Positions 31,525-41,264 of a stretch of 64,000 nt of DNA are shown here, in pieces (positions within the stretch are counted from its first letter, which is position 1; every line of letters starts with the position of its first letter). The notes beneath the pieces were generated by a model, which saw nothing but the letters and a program-made list of their open reading frames with translations, was not told the DNA's origin and did no database searches. The translations under genes and the position numbers were made by a program. Origin of the DNA: Furfurilactobacillus milii (GTDB lineage: Bacteria; Bacillota; Bacilli; Lactobacillales; Lactobacillaceae); assembly GCF_009863985.1 (NCBI RefSeq), contig NZ_WEZT01000005.1, positions 94,878-158,877 of the forward strand, in the 5' to 3' direction.

Positions 31525-33366
31525 ATGGATCTAACGGAAATGCAGGAACGACAGCGACATATTCGAAATTTTTCGATTGTTGCCCATATCGATCACGGTA
31601 AATCAACCTTGGCTGATCGCATTCTAGAGCTGACCGATACTGTGTCCAAACGGGAAATGCAGAATCAAGTGCTGGATGACATGCCGCTGGAACGTGAACG
31701 TGGGATTACGATCAAATTAAATGCAGTGGAGCTACACTATCACGCGAAGGATGGGGAAACCTATATCTTTCACCTAATTGATACACCTGGACACGTGGAC
31801 TTTTCTTATGAAGTCTCACGCTCATTAGCGGCGTGTGAAGGGGCCTTATTGGTGGTAGATGCTGCTCAGGGTGTAGAAGCTCAGACATTAGCGAATACGT
31901 ATTTAGCGTTAGATAATGATCTAGAGATTCTGCCGGTTATTAACAAAATTGATCTGCCATCGGCTCAGCCAGAAGTTGTTCGTCAAGAAATTGAAGAAGA
32001 CATTGGCATTGATGCATCTAACGCCGTTTTAGCTAGTGCCAAAAGCGGGATTGGGATAACTGATATTCTTGAGCAAATCGTGCACCAGGTGCCTGCGCCG
32101 ACAGGTGATTTGGACAAGCCATTAAAAGCGTTGATTTTTGATTCAATCTATGATGATTACCGTGGTGTTGTTTTGAGCCTTCGAATTATGGAGGGAACAG
32201 TTAAGCCTGGCGACCACATTCGTTTGATGAATTCGGGAACAGAGTATGAAGTGACTGAAGTTGGTGTTAACTCACCTAAGCCAATCAAACGTGATGTGTT
32301 GATGGCCGGAGATGTTGGCTACATCACCGCATCCATTAAGGACATTGCGGATACGCGAGTGGGTGATACGGTCACAGACGCGGTTAATCCCACTGAAAAG
32401 GCCTTGCCGGGTTATCGTAAAATGAATCCAATGGTCTACGCAGGGCTATATCCAACTGATAATGGTAAGTACAACGATTTGCGTGACGCTTTGGAGAAGT
32501 TACAGCTTAACGATGCGGCATTAGTCTTCGAACCGGAAAAATCGCAGGCATTGGGCTCAGGCTTTCGTTGTGGATTCCTAGGAATGTTGCATATGGACGT
32601 GGTTCAGGAACGGTTGGAACGTGAGTTTGATCTGGATTTAATTACCACGGCACCTTCTGTTACGTACCATGTGGATATGACAGATGGTTCTCAAGTCATT
32701 GTGGAAAACCCGTCTGAAATGCCGGATCCTTCCAACATTAAAACGATCAATGAGCCTTACGTTAAGGCAACCATCATGGTGCCAAACGATTATGTTGGCG
32801 CAGTGATGGAATTATGCCAACGCAAACGCGGTGACTTTGATACGATGGCATATCTTGATGATCACCGGGTAAACGTGATATACTACATGCCATTATCTGA
32901 AATCATCTTTGACTTTTTTGACCGCCTTAAAAGTAGCACCCGTGGTTATGCATCCTTAGATTATGAGTTGGATGAATACCGCCCAGGTGATCTTGTTAAG
33001 ATTGATATTTTACTGAACGGGGATAAAGTTGATGCGCTGAGCTTTATTGTTGCGCGTGAATTTGCAGCCAATCGTGGTCGAACCATCGTTGGTCGTTTGA
33101 AAACGATTATTCCTCGTCAGAACTTTGAAATCCCGGTTCAGGCGGCCATTGGCGCCAAGGTAGTGGCACGATCTGATATCAAGGCTTATCGGAAGGATGT
33201 AACGGCTCACCTGTATGGTGGTGACCGCACGCGTCGGATGAAGCTACTTGAAAAGCAAAAAGCCGGTAAGAAACGGATGAAGGCCGTCGGAATCGTCGAT
33301 GTGCCACAAGAAGCATTTATGGCTGTCCTTCAGACTGACGAAGAAGAAAGCCATAAAACGAAATAA
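31525..33366 (+). CDS. lepA: Elongation factor 4 (LepA)
   Basis: A ribosomal GTPase involved in translation under stress and in initiation or back-translocation. 613 residues. G domain: [36 protein letters not shown]. The EF-G-like domains follow, with the LepA-specific C-terminal domain ending [23 protein letters not shown] 31525 lies 8 nt after GGGAGG (31511-31516). ATG 31519 is too close to the site, and the frame open to 31477 has no support. Confidence 0.96.
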   Translation: MDLTEMQERQRHIRNFSIVAHIDHGKSTLADRILELTDTVSKREMQNQVLDDMPLERERGITIKLNAVELHYHAKDGETYIFHLIDTPGHVDFSYEVSRSLAACEGALLVVDAAQGVEAQTLANTYLALDNDLEILPVINKIDLPSAQPEVVRQEIEEDIGIDASNAVLASAKSGIGITDILEQIVHQVPAPTGDLDKPLKALIFDSIYDDYRGVVLSLRIMEGTVKPGDHIRLMNSGTEYEVTEVGVNSPKPIKRDVLMAGDVGYITASIKDIADTRVGDTVTDAVNPTEKALPGYRKMNPMVYAGLYPTDNGKYNDLRDALEKLQLNDAALVFEPEKSQALGSGFRCGFLGMLHMDVVQERLEREFDLDLITTAPSVTYHVDMTDGSQVIVENPSEMPDPSNIKTINEPYVKATIMVPNDYVGAVMELCQRKRGDFDTMAYLDDHRVNVIYYMPLSEIIFDFFDRLKSSTRGYASLDYELDEYRPGDLVKIDILLNGDKVDALSFIVAREFAANRGRTIVGRLKTIIPRQNFEIPVQAAIGAKVVARSDIKAYRKDVTAHLYGGDRTRRMKLLEKQKAGKKRMKAVGIVDVPQEAFMAVLQTDEEESHKTK

Positions 33367-33435
33367 TTGTTCATTTGACATTGACTATTGGTGAATTAAT
33401 GAGCAAAATAAGAAAGACAAATTGGAGGTGAGCGT

Positions 33436-33774
33436 GTGTTAGCACGGACCAAAACGTTTTTGAAAGCAAGTCAGTTTAAATATGAGAAGACGTACATTCG
33501 GCCGATGATGGTGCCACAACACGTGTACGTCCTCCGCTTTGGTAAGAAGAAGCTCAATAACCGTTTGATTGCAAAGTACAGTCATAGTTGGACTGGGCGG
33601 TTAAAAATTGACGAAATTGATCTTCGTCTTCACGGACAACATAATCCACGGGTATTTCAAGATGAAAATGAGTTATTGAAATACTTGGCCAGCCATATCT
33701 TGACAGATGATGGACGGGAACGATATGCAAAAGTTCGGAAAGCGGCTGAACGTGAAGAACACGTTGGTGAATGA
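33436..33774 (+). CDS. Conserved hypothetical protein, basic, 112 residues
   Basis: I do not recognise a named family. The protein is basic and begins LARTKTFLKASQFKYEKTYI, with a central RFGKKKLNNRLIAKYSHSWTG. The C-terminal half is helix-prone and charged (DGRERYAKVRKAAERE). No signal peptide or membrane segment. The gene is supported by a strong GGAGGTGA before the GTG start at 33436, by position 69 nt after lepA in the same direction, and by a terminator 55 nt downstream. A DNA- or RNA-binding role is possible from the charge but is not shown. Confidence 0.75.
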   Translation: MLARTKTFLKASQFKYEKTYIRPMMVPQHVYVLRFGKKKLNNRLIAKYSHSWTGRLKIDEIDLRLHGQHNPRVFQDENELLKYLASHILTDDGRERYAKVRKAAEREEHVGE

Positions 33775-33828
33775 ACTCACGGTGTGAGCGCCTTCGGTGT
33801 TTTAAGCCACTGATAATAACTGATTAAT

Positions 33829-33877
33829 ATCTCTTTGTGTCGAGTAGTAGATTAATTCGGCGCAGGGAGATTTTTTT
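33829..33877 (+). terminator. Intrinsic terminator with G-U-rich, strand-specific stem
   Basis: ATCTCTTTGTGTCGA (33829-33843) pairs over 15 positions with TCGGCGCAGGGAGAT (33857-33871) if four G-U pairs are allowed, followed by TTTTTTT. All wobble positions are U on the left arm and G on the right, so the helix forms only in the plus-strand RNA. Confidence 0.8.
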
Positions 33878-34060
33878 GCTTCAAGGGCTGAAAATCGGCA
33901 CACTGTATCCAATAGGTACGACGGGTGTAATAGGTTGTTAATCTAGTGGTTTCAATAGTTGGTTATAGAAATGATAAACTGACGGTACAAGCTCAGTGAT
34001 GGTATTTTTAGTTAATTTTTGGGACAATAGAGTTCAGAAAAAGGTTGGAGGTCAAGATCA

Positions 34061-35095
34061 ATGAAGGTAATTGAATCATTTGGCACACAAAGTATCGATG
34101 AACGGGCTGCGATGATCGATGGCACTCGGCCAACGCCCAATGTTGGAGAGCATGACGTTCGCGTTAAGATTACGGCAGTATCAGTTAATCCTGTCGATAC
34201 CAAGTTACGACAAGCACTAACAAGCCAGACTGTAGGCACAATTCTTGGTTATGACGCAGTGGGACAGATTGCTGAAATTGGCAGTGCTGTTGATCATTTT
34301 AAGATTGGTGATCGTGTATTCTATGCGGGTAGTACTGCCCGTGATGGTGCCAATGCTGAAGAACAGGCAGTTGACGCCCGTTTGATTGCACATGCCCCTG
34401 AACACTTAACGGATGCGGAGGCCGCAGCGTTGCCACTAACGTCATTGACAGCTGGCGAGGTGCTCTTCACTAAAATGGGTTTTAAAATGGCTGCTGATGC
34501 CAACGTCGGTCAACAACTGTTAATTATTAATGGTGCTGGTGGCGTAGGATCTGTCGCTATTCAACTGGCTAAGTGGGCAGGATTGACCGTTTCAGCAACA
34601 GCGTCACGTCCAGAAACTCGTGATTGGGTCAAAAAAATGGGCGTTACTCACATTTTTAACCATCGTGAAGCCCTGGCGCCTCAAGTGGCCGAAGCGGGAA
34701 TCAATTTCTTTGATGGTATCTTAATTCTGCACTCAACCGATCAGTATTTTGAAACAGCGGCAAAATTAATCAAGCCGTTTGGTCATGTGGCATCCATCGT
34801 CGAGAATCGCGAGCCGCTGCCAATGGGACTATTGAAGAATAAGGCTGCTAGTTTTGATTGGGAATATATGTTTGCAAAAAGTGATTATGGTGTCGATCTC
34901 AACTCCCAAGGTCAATTGTTAGCAAAAATCGCCGAGTTAGCAGATCAACAAATCTTGCACACGACGTTAACCACGACGATTGATTCAGGCATCAACGCTG
35001 ACAATTTGCGGGCTGCACATCAATTAGTTGAAGCCAACAAGATGGTCGGTAAGGTGGTTGTTACCGGACCGTTTAACGGCAGTGAAAAAGCCTAA
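34061..35095 (+). CDS. Zinc-type alcohol dehydrogenase-like / quinone oxidoreductase family protein (MDR)
   Basis: A 344-residue medium-chain dehydrogenase/reductase. A GroES-like N-terminal domain (VRVKITAVSVNPVDTKLRQ, GYDAVGQIAEIG) is followed by a Rossmann domain (LLIINGAGGVGSVAIQLAKWAG). The structural-zinc Cys cluster is absent, so it belongs to the zinc-independent quinone oxidoreductase/enoyl reductase side. It probably uses NADPH to reduce quinones or reactive carbonyls; the substrate is unknown. ATG 34061 follows TTGGAGG. Monocistronic; about 290 nt of upstream DNA contains only the preceding terminator and A/T-rich sequence. Confidence 0.85.
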   Translation: MKVIESFGTQSIDERAAMIDGTRPTPNVGEHDVRVKITAVSVNPVDTKLRQALTSQTVGTILGYDAVGQIAEIGSAVDHFKIGDRVFYAGSTARDGANAEEQAVDARLIAHAPEHLTDAEAAALPLTSLTAGEVLFTKMGFKMAADANVGQQLLIINGAGGVGSVAIQLAKWAGLTVSATASRPETRDWVKKMGVTHIFNHREALAPQVAEAGINFFDGILILHSTDQYFETAAKLIKPFGHVASIVENREPLPMGLLKNKAASFDWEYMFAKSDYGVDLNSQGQLLAKIAELADQQILHTTLTTTIDSGINADNLRAAHQLVEANKMVGKVVVTGPFNGSEKA

Positions 35096-35128
35096 TTAAT
35101 TTTTAAAAGTGAAAGGAAGAAAACTAAG

Positions 35129-36079
35129 GTGCAGTGGACAGAAGTAAGCGTAACAACGACTAATGAAGCGGTAGAGGCTGTGAGCAACATTTTAATGGAT
35201 GCTGGTGCATCTGGTACTAAAATTGATGACGCAGCGGATTTTGCTGCATTGCAACCAGAATTTCCTGGTGAACTACTGGATAAGCGAGATTTACCACATT
35301 TGACTCATGGTGCTGTGGTGACCGCTTATTATTCTGAGACCATTGAACTCTCAACGATTATTCCGACAATTGAACAACGGATTAACGAGCTGGATAGTTT
35401 TGGCTTGGATGCCGGACCGGCAACCGTGTTGCAAAAACCAGTTGCAGAAGCCGACTGGGCGAACGTTTGGAAAAAATATTATCATCCAGTACGTGTTACG
35501 CGTTATTTGACGGTTGTTCCCAGTTGGGAGCATTATCAGACGGCCGACAAAAACGAAAAAACGTTAATTCTCGATCCTGGCATGGCGTTTGGTACTGGTA
35601 CTCATCCAACGACGGCATTGATGTTACAGGCATTGGAATTAACCATTCGTGGCGGTGAAACGGTACTGGACGTTGGTACAGGATCTGGTGTGTTATCTAT
35701 TGCAGCAAAACAGCTTGGCGCTGGTGAAGTTTTTGCGTATGACGTTGATCAAATTGCTGTAGACTCGGCTAAAAGCAACTTAGATCTCAACCCAGTTGCT
35801 AAGGATGTCCATGTGAGTGCCAATGACCTACTAAAGGGCGTTACACAAACAGCCGACATCATTGTTGCCAATATTTTAGCCGATATTATTGTGCCATTGA
35901 TTCCGCAAACGTGGCCGTTGTTGCCAAAGGGTGGTCTGTTTTTAACGAGCGGCATTATTGCGGATAAATATCCGTTGGTCGTTGGCAAACTGAGGGAAGC
36001 TGGTTATCAAGTTGTCGAAACCTTGCGGCGTGGTGACTGGTATGGCATTATCGCTAAAAAGCCGGAGGCAAACGACTGA
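35129..36079 (+). CDS. prmA: Ribosomal protein L11 methyltransferase
   Basis: SAM-dependent methylation of L11. 316 residues. The N-terminal substrate-binding domain ([20 protein letters not shown]) and a methyltransferase domain with [19 protein letters not shown] are present. [15 protein letters not shown] and [10 protein letters not shown] (the NxxxxxI block of PrmA) are also seen. GTG start at 35129. Its stop overlaps the start of rsmE by 1 nt (TGATG), so the two modifying enzymes are coupled. Confidence 0.94.
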   Translation: MQWTEVSVTTTNEAVEAVSNILMDAGASGTKIDDAADFAALQPEFPGELLDKRDLPHLTHGAVVTAYYSETIELSTIIPTIEQRINELDSFGLDAGPATVLQKPVAEADWANVWKKYYHPVRVTRYLTVVPSWEHYQTADKNEKTLILDPGMAFGTGTHPTTALMLQALELTIRGGETVLDVGTGSGVLSIAAKQLGAGEVFAYDVDQIAVDSAKSNLDLNPVAKDVHVSANDLLKGVTQTADIIVANILADIIVPLIPQTWPLLPKGGLFLTSGIIADKYPLVVGKLREAGYQVVETLRRGDWYGIIAKKPEAND

Positions 36080-36846
36080 TGCAACACTATTTTTTGCCGC
36101 ATGACTGGCAACAAACAACAGAATTCCAGTTAGACGCGGCGACATACAAACATTTTGTTCAGGTACTGCGTGCCACAGAAGGCACTGAAGCTGAGTTTGT
36201 CACACCGTTACACGAATTATTGGTTGCACGACTAGTTAAGCTGGATAGTGATCAGCGAAGCGCGACGATGCATGTGGAACGCAAGCAAACCGTTGATGTG
36301 GAATTACCAGTGCACGCCCGCATTATTTGTGGGGTTCCCAAGGGCGATAAAGCCGAATTAATTACGCAAAAGGCCACCGAATTGGGCGTTCATGAAATTG
36401 TTTTTGTACCTACACAATGGTCAGTCGCTTCATGGAAGCAAAAGGCTGCTAAAAAGTTGTCACGATTACAGGTGATCGCAACTAATGCTGCTCAGCAATC
36501 ACACCGTCTTGCGATTCCTCAATTGAAATACGCGAGTTCTTTAAAGGAAGCGGCAACAATGCCCGCCGACTTTAATCTGGTAGCTTGGGAAGAGTCGGCC
36601 AAAAAACAAGAGACTGGTCATTTAGTTCAGACATTTGAAAAAATGCGGATTGGTCAGACAATCAATGTCATTTTCGGACCGGAAGGCGGACTGACGGTTC
36701 AAGAAGTTGATGACCTGACCACAAATGGTTATGTGGCCGCGGGATTGGGACCGCGAATTTTACGAACCGAAACGGCGCCATTGTACTTTTTGAGTGCGCT
36801 ATCTTATGCCGTTGAGCTGCAAAAAGATTCAAAAAATGTAAATTAA
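36079..36846 (+). CDS. rsmE: 16S rRNA m3U1498 methyltransferase
   Basis: Methylates N3 of U1498 in 16S rRNA. 255 residues, with a PUA-like N-terminal domain and SPOUT fold. The knot blocks are CGVPKGDKAELITQKATELG, the SVASWKQKAAKKLSR region, and the C-terminal FGPEGGLTVQEVDDL and LGPRILRTETAPL, all typical. Its start overlaps the prmA stop. No terminator is obvious before the next gene. Confidence 0.94.
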   Translation: MQHYFLPHDWQQTTEFQLDAATYKHFVQVLRATEGTEAEFVTPLHELLVARLVKLDSDQRSATMHVERKQTVDVELPVHARIICGVPKGDKAELITQKATELGVHEIVFVPTQWSVASWKQKAAKKLSRLQVIATNAAQQSHRLAIPQLKYASSLKEAATMPADFNLVAWEESAKKQETGHLVQTFEKMRIGQTINVIFGPEGGLTVQEVDDLTTNGYVAAGLGPRILRTETAPLYFLSALSYAVELQKDSKNVN

Positions 36847-36929
36847 TGAAAATTAATCGTGACGCTGTTCGGTAAATTGGCTATAATGTTCAACATAAAT
36901 TAAAATTTGATGAAAAGCGTGGCGATTCA

Positions 36930-37340
36930 ATGACAGGTCTGAGGGCACATAGTGGTTGGCAGTATTGGTTACTCGGTTTATTTTTTGGCGGTTTGTTACC
37001 ATGGCTGGCTAATGCCAGTAGCATGACCGTTTACCATAAAGTAATGTGGGTGTTACTTGGTATTAATGGTGTATATGCGCTGGTAAGTGGCTGGCAAATT
37101 GGTCGGTCGCAGCATGACAGTTGGCGTGTTTTGATTTTCCCAGTGTTGTTTGCGCTGTTCACATATTTCTTGAAAGACAATGCACATGAATACGCCTATT
37201 ACCTTGCAATTGGGTATGCGTGTGTTAGCTATTTTGTGAGTGGTTTCCACACGGGTTTTACCACTGACCACCGTTCGCTTTCGGCTCCTGCGCATCAAGC
37301 GAAGACAGTTGCTGCCGGTAAATTAGCGGTTGGTCGTTAA
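36930..37340 (+). CDS. Small membrane protein, unknown function
   Basis: 136 residues with four predicted transmembrane segments (about residues 11-27, 35-52, 63-80 and 87-105). The C-terminal tail is Ala/Lys-rich and probably cytoplasmic. I do not recognise the family. A TATAAT at 36882-36887 with a poor -35 box (GTGACG at 17 nt) could drive it. It lies between rsmE and rel, with a clear terminator after it. Nothing suggests a role in stringent response beyond position. Confidence 0.7.
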   Translation: MTGLRAHSGWQYWLLGLFFGGLLPWLANASSMTVYHKVMWVLLGINGVYALVSGWQIGRSQHDSWRVLIFPVLFALFTYFLKDNAHEYAYYLAIGYACVSYFVSGFHTGFTTDHRSLSAPAHQAKTVAAGKLAVGR

Positions 37341-37358
37341 TGACTTAGATTATGTTGC

Positions 37359-37396
37359 TGCCAGTGTTAGGTGATTACCTAGGACTGGCATTTTTG
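37359..37396 (+). terminator. Intrinsic terminator before rel
   Basis: TGCCAGT pairs with ACTGGCA, with an inner TAGGT/ACCTA stem, followed by TTTTT. Confidence 0.85.
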
Positions 37397-37438
37397 CTAT
37401 CAATGGCTTACTGTAAGCGTTAGATTTAAGCGTAGGCA

Positions 37439-37466
37439 TTGTTTAATTTACCTTTTCGGGTAAAAT
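37439..37466 (+). promoter_or_regulatory. Probable promoter of rel-dtd
   Basis: TTGTTT at 37439-37444 and TAAAAT at 37461-37466, spacer 16 nt. Confidence 0.55.
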
Positions 37467-37499
37467 TAGGACAACAATAAATGCATTTGGGGTGAAATA

Positions 37500-39737
37500 A
37501 TGTCAAAAGAACATATTTGGACAGCTGATGAAGTTATGGCTCAGGTCAGTTCTTACATGAATACAGAGCACGTGGCCCAAGTGCGGGAAGCGTATGAGTT
37601 TGCGGCTAGAGTTCACGCTGAACAAAAACGGCAGTCTGGTGAGCCGTATATTATGCATCCAATTCAGGTAGCGGCAATTTTAGCTGATCTGCGAATGGAT
37701 CCAGAAACGGTCGAAGCCGGTTTTCTTCACGACGTGGTTGAGGATACGGTTGCAACACTTGATGACTTGCGTAATGAATTTGGCAATGATGTTGCTGAAA
37801 TCGTCGATGGCGTCACTAAAATTGGTAAGATTAAATATCGCTCCAACAAAGAACAGTTAGCAGAAAATCACCGTAAATTACTACTCGCGATGTCACATGA
37901 TATTCGCGTCATCATTGTGAAGTTGGCGGATCGATTACACAATATGCGGACCTTACAGCATTTGCGCCCAGATAAACAGCGCAGAATTGCGAACGAAACG
38001 CTGGAAATTTATGCACCATTGGCTGATCGGTTAGGGATCAGCACCATTAAGTGGGAACTCGAAGACTTAAGCCTGCGTTACCTCAATCCAGAACAATATT
38101 ATCGGATTGTTCACTTGATGAATTCCAAACGGAATCAGCGAATTGAGATTATCAATGAAGCGATTGGCGAACTTAAAGATGCCATTAGCGACTTACACAT
38201 CAAAACGGAAGTTTATGGTCGGCCAAAGCATATTTATTCCGTTTACCGCAAGATGGTCGACAAGCATAAACAGTTTGATCAGATTTATGATTTGTTGGCC
38301 ATTCGGGTTATTGTTCAATCAATTCGTGATTGTTATGCGGTTTTAGGTGCAATTCACACGCACTGGACGCCAATGCCAGGGCGGTTTAAGGATTACATTG
38401 CGATGCCTAAGGCAAATATGTATCAATCCCTTCACACGACCGTTATCGGCCCTGAAGGCAAGCCATTGGAAGTACAGATTCGGACGGAAGAAATGCATCG
38501 GGTGGCCGAATTTGGGGTTGCCGCGCATTGGGCTTATAAAGAAGGGCAAACGGATGAAGTTCAGGAAACCAGTAACGGCGATCGGCTAAATTGGTTTAAG
38601 CAAATTATTGAACTACAGAACAACGCCACCAATGCTGATGACTTTATGGAAGGCGTGAAGGGTGACTTGTTCACGGATTCCGTTTACGCGTTCACACCTA
38701 AGGGTGATGTACTAGAATTGCCAAAAGGTGCCGGACCGTTAGACATGGCTTACATTATCCATACGCAGGTCGGTAATCATACGACCGGGGCAAAAGTCAA
38801 CGGTAAGATTGTGCCGCTGGATTCTGAAATTAAAACGGGTGACATTGTTGATATCATGACGTCACAGAATTCCAGCGGTCCAAGTCGTGACTGGGTTAAC
38901 CTAGTCCACACAAGACGCGCACGTAATAAGATCAAACAGTATTTCCGTAAAATGGATCGTGAAGAAAATATTGATGCTGGTCGCGACATGATTACGCACG
39001 AATTGCGTGAGCTCAATTTTGATCCTAAAGAGATCATGACAGATGCCAAACTGGAGAATGTAGCAGAACGGATGCATTATCGTTCAGCAGATGATCTGTT
39101 ATCTGCCATTGGTTTTGGGGATGCTGCTCCGCGCGGCGTCGCAAATCGTTTGACTTCGGACGAGCGGGCCAAAATTGCTGCTGACAAACAAGCTGAGACG
39201 GAACGGGAAATTCTTACCGATAGCAGTGAAAAGAGCGAAGAAACGCAGGAAACCACTGCTAAAGCTGATGCCAAACAATCGTCCTCTGATGGGGTCATCA
39301 TCGAAGGCGTTGACAATCTTCTTGTTCGCTTGAGCCACTGTTGTTCACCAATTCCAGGTGATGCGATTGTCGGTTACATCACGAAGGGTCGTGGCGTTTC
39401 TGTCCATAGAGCTGATTGCCCTAACGTTAAATCGGCAGAAGAGCACGGTGAGCGAATTGTGGACGTCGAATGGGATGATCCGGAAAATAACCGGACTAAC
39501 TACAACGCTGATATTGAAATCCGCGGTTATAATCGGAATGGTTTATTGAATGATGTTCTACGGATGATCAACAACACGACTAAGTTCTTGACTTCTGTGA
39601 CCGGTAAAGTGGACCATAATAAGATGGTCGTCATTTCTGCGACGGTTGGTGTCCGCAATCTGGAGGTTCTTAACCATATTATGGACAACGTAAAGAACGT
39701 CCCAGATGTGTACGAAGTGCTTCGGGCAACACACTAA
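37500..39737 (+). CDS. rel: Bifunctional (p)ppGpp synthetase/hydrolase Rel
   Basis: Makes and degrades the stringent-response alarmone. 745 residues. The HD hydrolase domain has an intact HDVVEDT motif (residues about 75-81), so hydrolysis is expected. The synthetase domain has RFKDYIAMPKANMYQSLHTT. The TGS domain (DSVYAFTPKGDVLELPKGA), a Cys-containing region (RLSHCCSPIPGDAIVGYITK) and a C-terminal ACT domain follow. A linker of about 30 acidic and Gln-rich residues precedes the Cys region. ATG 37500 follows GGGGTGA. dtd follows after 46 nt, the usual pair. Confidence 0.96.
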   Translation: MSKEHIWTADEVMAQVSSYMNTEHVAQVREAYEFAARVHAEQKRQSGEPYIMHPIQVAAILADLRMDPETVEAGFLHDVVEDTVATLDDLRNEFGNDVAEIVDGVTKIGKIKYRSNKEQLAENHRKLLLAMSHDIRVIIVKLADRLHNMRTLQHLRPDKQRRIANETLEIYAPLADRLGISTIKWELEDLSLRYLNPEQYYRIVHLMNSKRNQRIEIINEAIGELKDAISDLHIKTEVYGRPKHIYSVYRKMVDKHKQFDQIYDLLAIRVIVQSIRDCYAVLGAIHTHWTPMPGRFKDYIAMPKANMYQSLHTTVIGPEGKPLEVQIRTEEMHRVAEFGVAAHWAYKEGQTDEVQETSNGDRLNWFKQIIELQNNATNADDFMEGVKGDLFTDSVYAFTPKGDVLELPKGAGPLDMAYIIHTQVGNHTTGAKVNGKIVPLDSEIKTGDIVDIMTSQNSSGPSRDWVNLVHTRRARNKIKQYFRKMDREENIDAGRDMITHELRELNFDPKEIMTDAKLENVAERMHYRSADDLLSAIGFGDAAPRGVANRLTSDERAKIAADKQAETEREILTDSSEKSEETQETTAKADAKQSSSDGVIIEGVDNLLVRLSHCCSPIPGDAIVGYITKGRGVSVHRADCPNVKSAEEHGERIVDVEWDDPENNRTNYNADIEIRGYNRNGLLNDVLRMINNTTKFLTSVTGKVDHNKMVVISATVGVRNLEVLNHIMDNVKNVPDVYEVLRATH

Positions 39738-39783
39738 TCGGATTTTGGTTGTTTCGTAGTCCGATTTTGGGAGGATATAGATA

Positions 39784-40227
39784 ATGCGTGTTCTGTTGCA
39801 ACGAGTAAGTCAGGCTAGGGTAGACATTAATCAGGTGACCGTTGGGCAAATAAACCATGGATTGTTACTACTGGTTGGCATTGCACCAACGGATACACAG
39901 GCTGAAGCGGATTACCTTGCTCACAAAATTTTAAATTGCCGTATTTTCAGTGATGACAATGACAAGATGAATTTAAACATTCAGGATGTTGCCGGGCAGA
40001 TTTTGTCCGTTTCTCAGTTTACGTTGTACGCTGATTTAGCAAAGGGTAATCGACCAGGATTCTCTAATGCTGGTCAACCATCTATGGCAGAGCCATTATG
40101 GCAGTACTTTAACGAACAGCTTGCGGTGCAAGTGCCGGTTGAAACGGGTAAATTTGGTGCTGATATGCAAGTGAGTTTGGTTAACGACGGCCCCGTAACC
40201 TTGATGTATGAAAGAAATCATCAATAA
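39784..40227 (+). CDS. dtd: D-aminoacyl-tRNA deacylase
   Basis: Removes D-amino acids mischarged onto tRNA, and Gly from tRNA-Ala. 147 residues. The catalytic block is SQFTLYADLAKGNRPGFSNA and the cross-subunit Gly-Pro motif is NDGPVTL. The role fits an organism that makes D-amino acids for its cell wall. ATG 39784 follows GGGAGGA. Last gene of the rel unit. Confidence 0.95.
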   Translation: MRVLLQRVSQARVDINQVTVGQINHGLLLLVGIAPTDTQAEADYLAHKILNCRIFSDDNDKMNLNIQDVAGQILSVSQFTLYADLAKGNRPGFSNAGQPSMAEPLWQYFNEQLAVQVPVETGKFGADMQVSLVNDGPVTLMYERNHQ

Positions 40228-40234
40228 TAGTTTG

Positions 40235-40272
40235 AGGCGATTAGCGGATTTATTGCGCTGATCGTCTTTTTA
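40235..40272 (+). terminator. Intrinsic terminator after dtd
   Basis: AGGCGATTAGCG pairs with CGCTGATCGTCTT (one G-U), followed by TTTT. Confidence 0.8.
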
Positions 40273-40298
40273 GTTCACCTGAGTATTTCAGGGCAAAC

Positions 40299-40330
40299 AA
40301 AAACCGTGATGACATTTCTGCTCACGGCTA
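40299..40330 (-). terminator. Intrinsic terminator for the minus-strand kinase gene
   Basis: On the minus strand GCCGTGA pairs with TCACGGT, followed by TTTTGTTTG. It is convergent with the dtd terminator. Confidence 0.7.
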
Positions 40331-40366
40331 AATTGGTTTCATATAAATTTATTTATTTTAGGGTGA

Positions 40367-41215
40367 TTAATAATTATCGAGTATTTGATCGACCGCACTT
40401 GCATAGGTGAGGCCAAATAAGTTTAGATGCACTAAAAGATAGTAAAGACGGTAGAATGGCAATCGTTGATCAAACCCCTTAGCAAAGGGAAAGACACTTT
40501 GATAGCCATTGTAGAAATCTTCGTTGAACCCGCCAAAGACAGTAGTGACACCAATATCAAATTCGCGGTCACCGTAGTAAACATCTGGATCAATTAAGAC
40601 GGCACCACCGTTGTCGTCAAACATGAAGTTGCCTGACCAAAAATCTCCGTGTAATAAAGATGGTAATGGTTGATAGTCAGAATATAAGTCCAGAAAGACT
40701 TGGCGTGCTTTTTGATAATGGGCTTCCCGACTTGGATTCCAATAATGATTGACCTTGGCTAAATCCACGACAGCGTCCAAACGTTGTGTCGTGAAAAAGG
40801 TGCCCCAGTCTGCTTGCCATTGATTATGCTTAGGAATTTTGCCGATGAGAAAATCATGATCAAAACCATATTGCTGATTAGGGCTGACTAGCTGGTGAAC
40901 CTTGGCCAGTGCTTCGCCAACCGCTCGTTGATTACCTGTGGTGCCTTCGTTGATCCAACTAAGTAGAAGAAAAGCGTCGCCGTCGATTTCTCCAGTCGCC
41001 AATACTTGTGGGACAGTCGCAGCTTGGCCTAATAGGGTCAGCCCATCAATTTCATGCTGGAAAAAGGCTTGGGGATGGTTAGGCTGAACCTTCAAAAATT
41101 GAATGCCATCACTCGTGTCAAGGCGGTAGGCCTCGTTCACATCACCACCGTGAACGGCGGTCACCTGATTGATCTGATGAACTGGTAGTTGCTCAAACCA
41201 TGTCTTTTTTCTCAT
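40367..41215 (-). CDS. Fructosamine-kinase family phosphotransferase
   Basis: 282 residues. The kinase catalytic loop reads LLHGDFWSGNFMFDDNGGAV and the metal-binding block LIDPDVYYGDREFDIGVTT. These are typical of the fructosamine/ketosamine-3-kinase family (protein-kinase-like fold), which deglycates proteins or small Amadori compounds by phosphorylation. The start ATG 41215 is 9 nt from AAAGG. An ATG at 41224 abuts that site and is less likely. An aminoglycoside-phosphotransferase name may be applied by databases but is less specific. Substrate unknown. Confidence 0.85.
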   Translation of the reverse strand: MRKKTWFEQLPVHQINQVTAVHGGDVNEAYRLDTSDGIQFLKVQPNHPQAFFQHEIDGLTLLGQAATVPQVLATGEIDGDAFLLLSWINEGTTGNQRAVGEALAKVHQLVSPNQQYGFDHDFLIGKIPKHNQWQADWGTFFTTQRLDAVVDLAKVNHYWNPSREAHYQKARQVFLDLYSDYQPLPSLLHGDFWSGNFMFDDNGGAVLIDPDVYYGDREFDIGVTTVFGGFNEDFYNGYQSVFPFAKGFDQRLPFYRLYYLLVHLNLFGLTYASAVDQILDNY

Positions 41216-41264
41216 CGTACTCATCCTTTCTTAAATAGTAGAATGTGTAACTCATTCAAAAAGA

